50,872 bases of DNA. It comes from Peptostreptococcaceae bacterium (lineage in GTDB: Bacteria; Bacillota; Clostridia; Peptostreptococcales; Acidaminobacteraceae). Below the pieces are notes generated by a model. The model was not told the origin of the DNA and made no database searches. It saw only the letters and a list, made by a program, of their open reading frames with translations. Positions 50,841 to 50,872 of the stretch are shown one piece after another. Numbering within the stretch: position 1 is the first letter of the stretch; each line of letters starts with the position of its first letter. The stretch lies in the NCBI GenBank assembly GCA_027064135.1, contig JAMOQG010000062.1:1-50872 (forward strand), in the 5' to 3' direction. Made by a program: the position numbers and the translations under genes.

Positions 50841-50872
50841 ATGGCAAATAAGTCATATAGTTTAGCACATAC
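50841..50872 (+). CDS. tnpA: IS200/IS605-type transposase TnpA, 5' fragment
   Basis: The visible start reads MANKSYSLAHT, the characteristic N-terminus of IS200-type HUH (Y1) transposases; the gene runs off the window. ATG lies seven bases after GAGGAAGG. Family call rests on these residues plus the leader structure and subterminal hairpin. Confidence 0.75.
   Translation, partial: MANKSYSLAH

Larger units (their letters stand above)
50700..50872 (+). mobile_element. Left end of an IS200/IS605-family insertion sequence (truncated by window)
   Basis: Between the degV terminator and the right edge the composition becomes more G+C-rich. A hairpin CACCCGC-TAT-GCGTGTG (50738-50754, one C-T mismatch) resembles the subterminal hairpin bound by IS200-type transposases. 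A second small hairpin TTCGC/GCGAA lies at about 50712-50728. The transposase leader and start follow. The exact left boundary cannot be placed. Confidence 0.75.

Noticed and set aside
1-50872. CRISPR arrays, prophage or toxin-antitoxin modules
   Set aside because: No regularly spaced repeats, phage structural genes or recognisable toxin pairs were seen; the only mobile element is the IS200-type end at the right border.

Overview
The window is very A+T-rich, densely packed and almost entirely on the plus strand. Gene content and order point to a low-G+C anaerobic Clostridia-type Firmicute: type IV pilus genes next to aroK/aroQ/efp; nusB-xseA-xseB-ispA-dxs-argR-recN; deoB-punA-pdp; scpA-scpB; OLE RNA; several ferredoxin-type ATPases. 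I cannot name the genus. No spoIVB or spo0A follows recN, where sporulating Clostridia normally carry them, so the lineage may not sporulate (inference from one locus). No rRNA, tRNA or CRISPR array was recognised.

Layout. (1) 1-5416: the end of a type IV pilus cluster (PilM, PilN-like, PilO-like with an extra beta-sandwich-like domain, an SLH-domain surface protein with a threefold repeat, prepilin peptidase). (2) 5511-12417: comFB, aroK, aroQ, efp, Asp23-family, nusB, TsaD paralogue, xseAB, ispA, then the large noncoding OLE RNA and its membrane partner OapA. (3) 12426-16402: dxs, argR, recN. (4) 16541-20599: a degenerate XerD-like protein followed by the deoB-punA-pdp nucleoside salvage operon. 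(5) 20737-25073: lipoprotein, small helical protein, scpAB, GNAT-like protein, M19 dipeptidase. (6) 25081-29452: a Fur-family regulator with a clear promoter/operator, then DUF134, three NifX/NifB-type cofactor proteins, two ferredoxin-containing MinD-type ATPases and HutD, resembling the 'orange protein' clusters of anaerobes. (7) 29485-32930: an EamA transporter, divergent from an unusual CysK-MnmA fusion gene and a tRNA-binding OB-fold gene. (8) 32931-33239: a gene-free stretch that looks like a structured RNA or long leader. (9) 33240-39800: phoP-phoR, a triple Pho box, pstSCAB-phoU. (10) 39947-50656: M23 peptidase, flagellin-like protein, DEAD-box helicase, asd, CPBP protease, methyltransferase, Hsp33, a receiver protein, a c-di-GMP-I riboswitch controlling a CheY-like regulator, DUF427, DegV. 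(11) 50700-50872: the left end of an IS200/IS605-family element with a structured tnpA leader.

Themes. Cyclic-di-GMP appears to touch surface behaviour here: a riboswitch, a possible degenerate GGDEF-type receiver protein, a ComFB protein and type IV pili. The most novel point is the CysK-MnmA fusion. It joins a complete O-acetylserine sulfhydrylase-type PLP enzyme to a complete tRNA U34 thiolase, suggesting sulfide-based rather than desulfurase-based tRNA thiolation. Known RNA devices (OLE, GEMM-I riboswitch) are accompanied by unassigned structured segments near 33000 and 49380.
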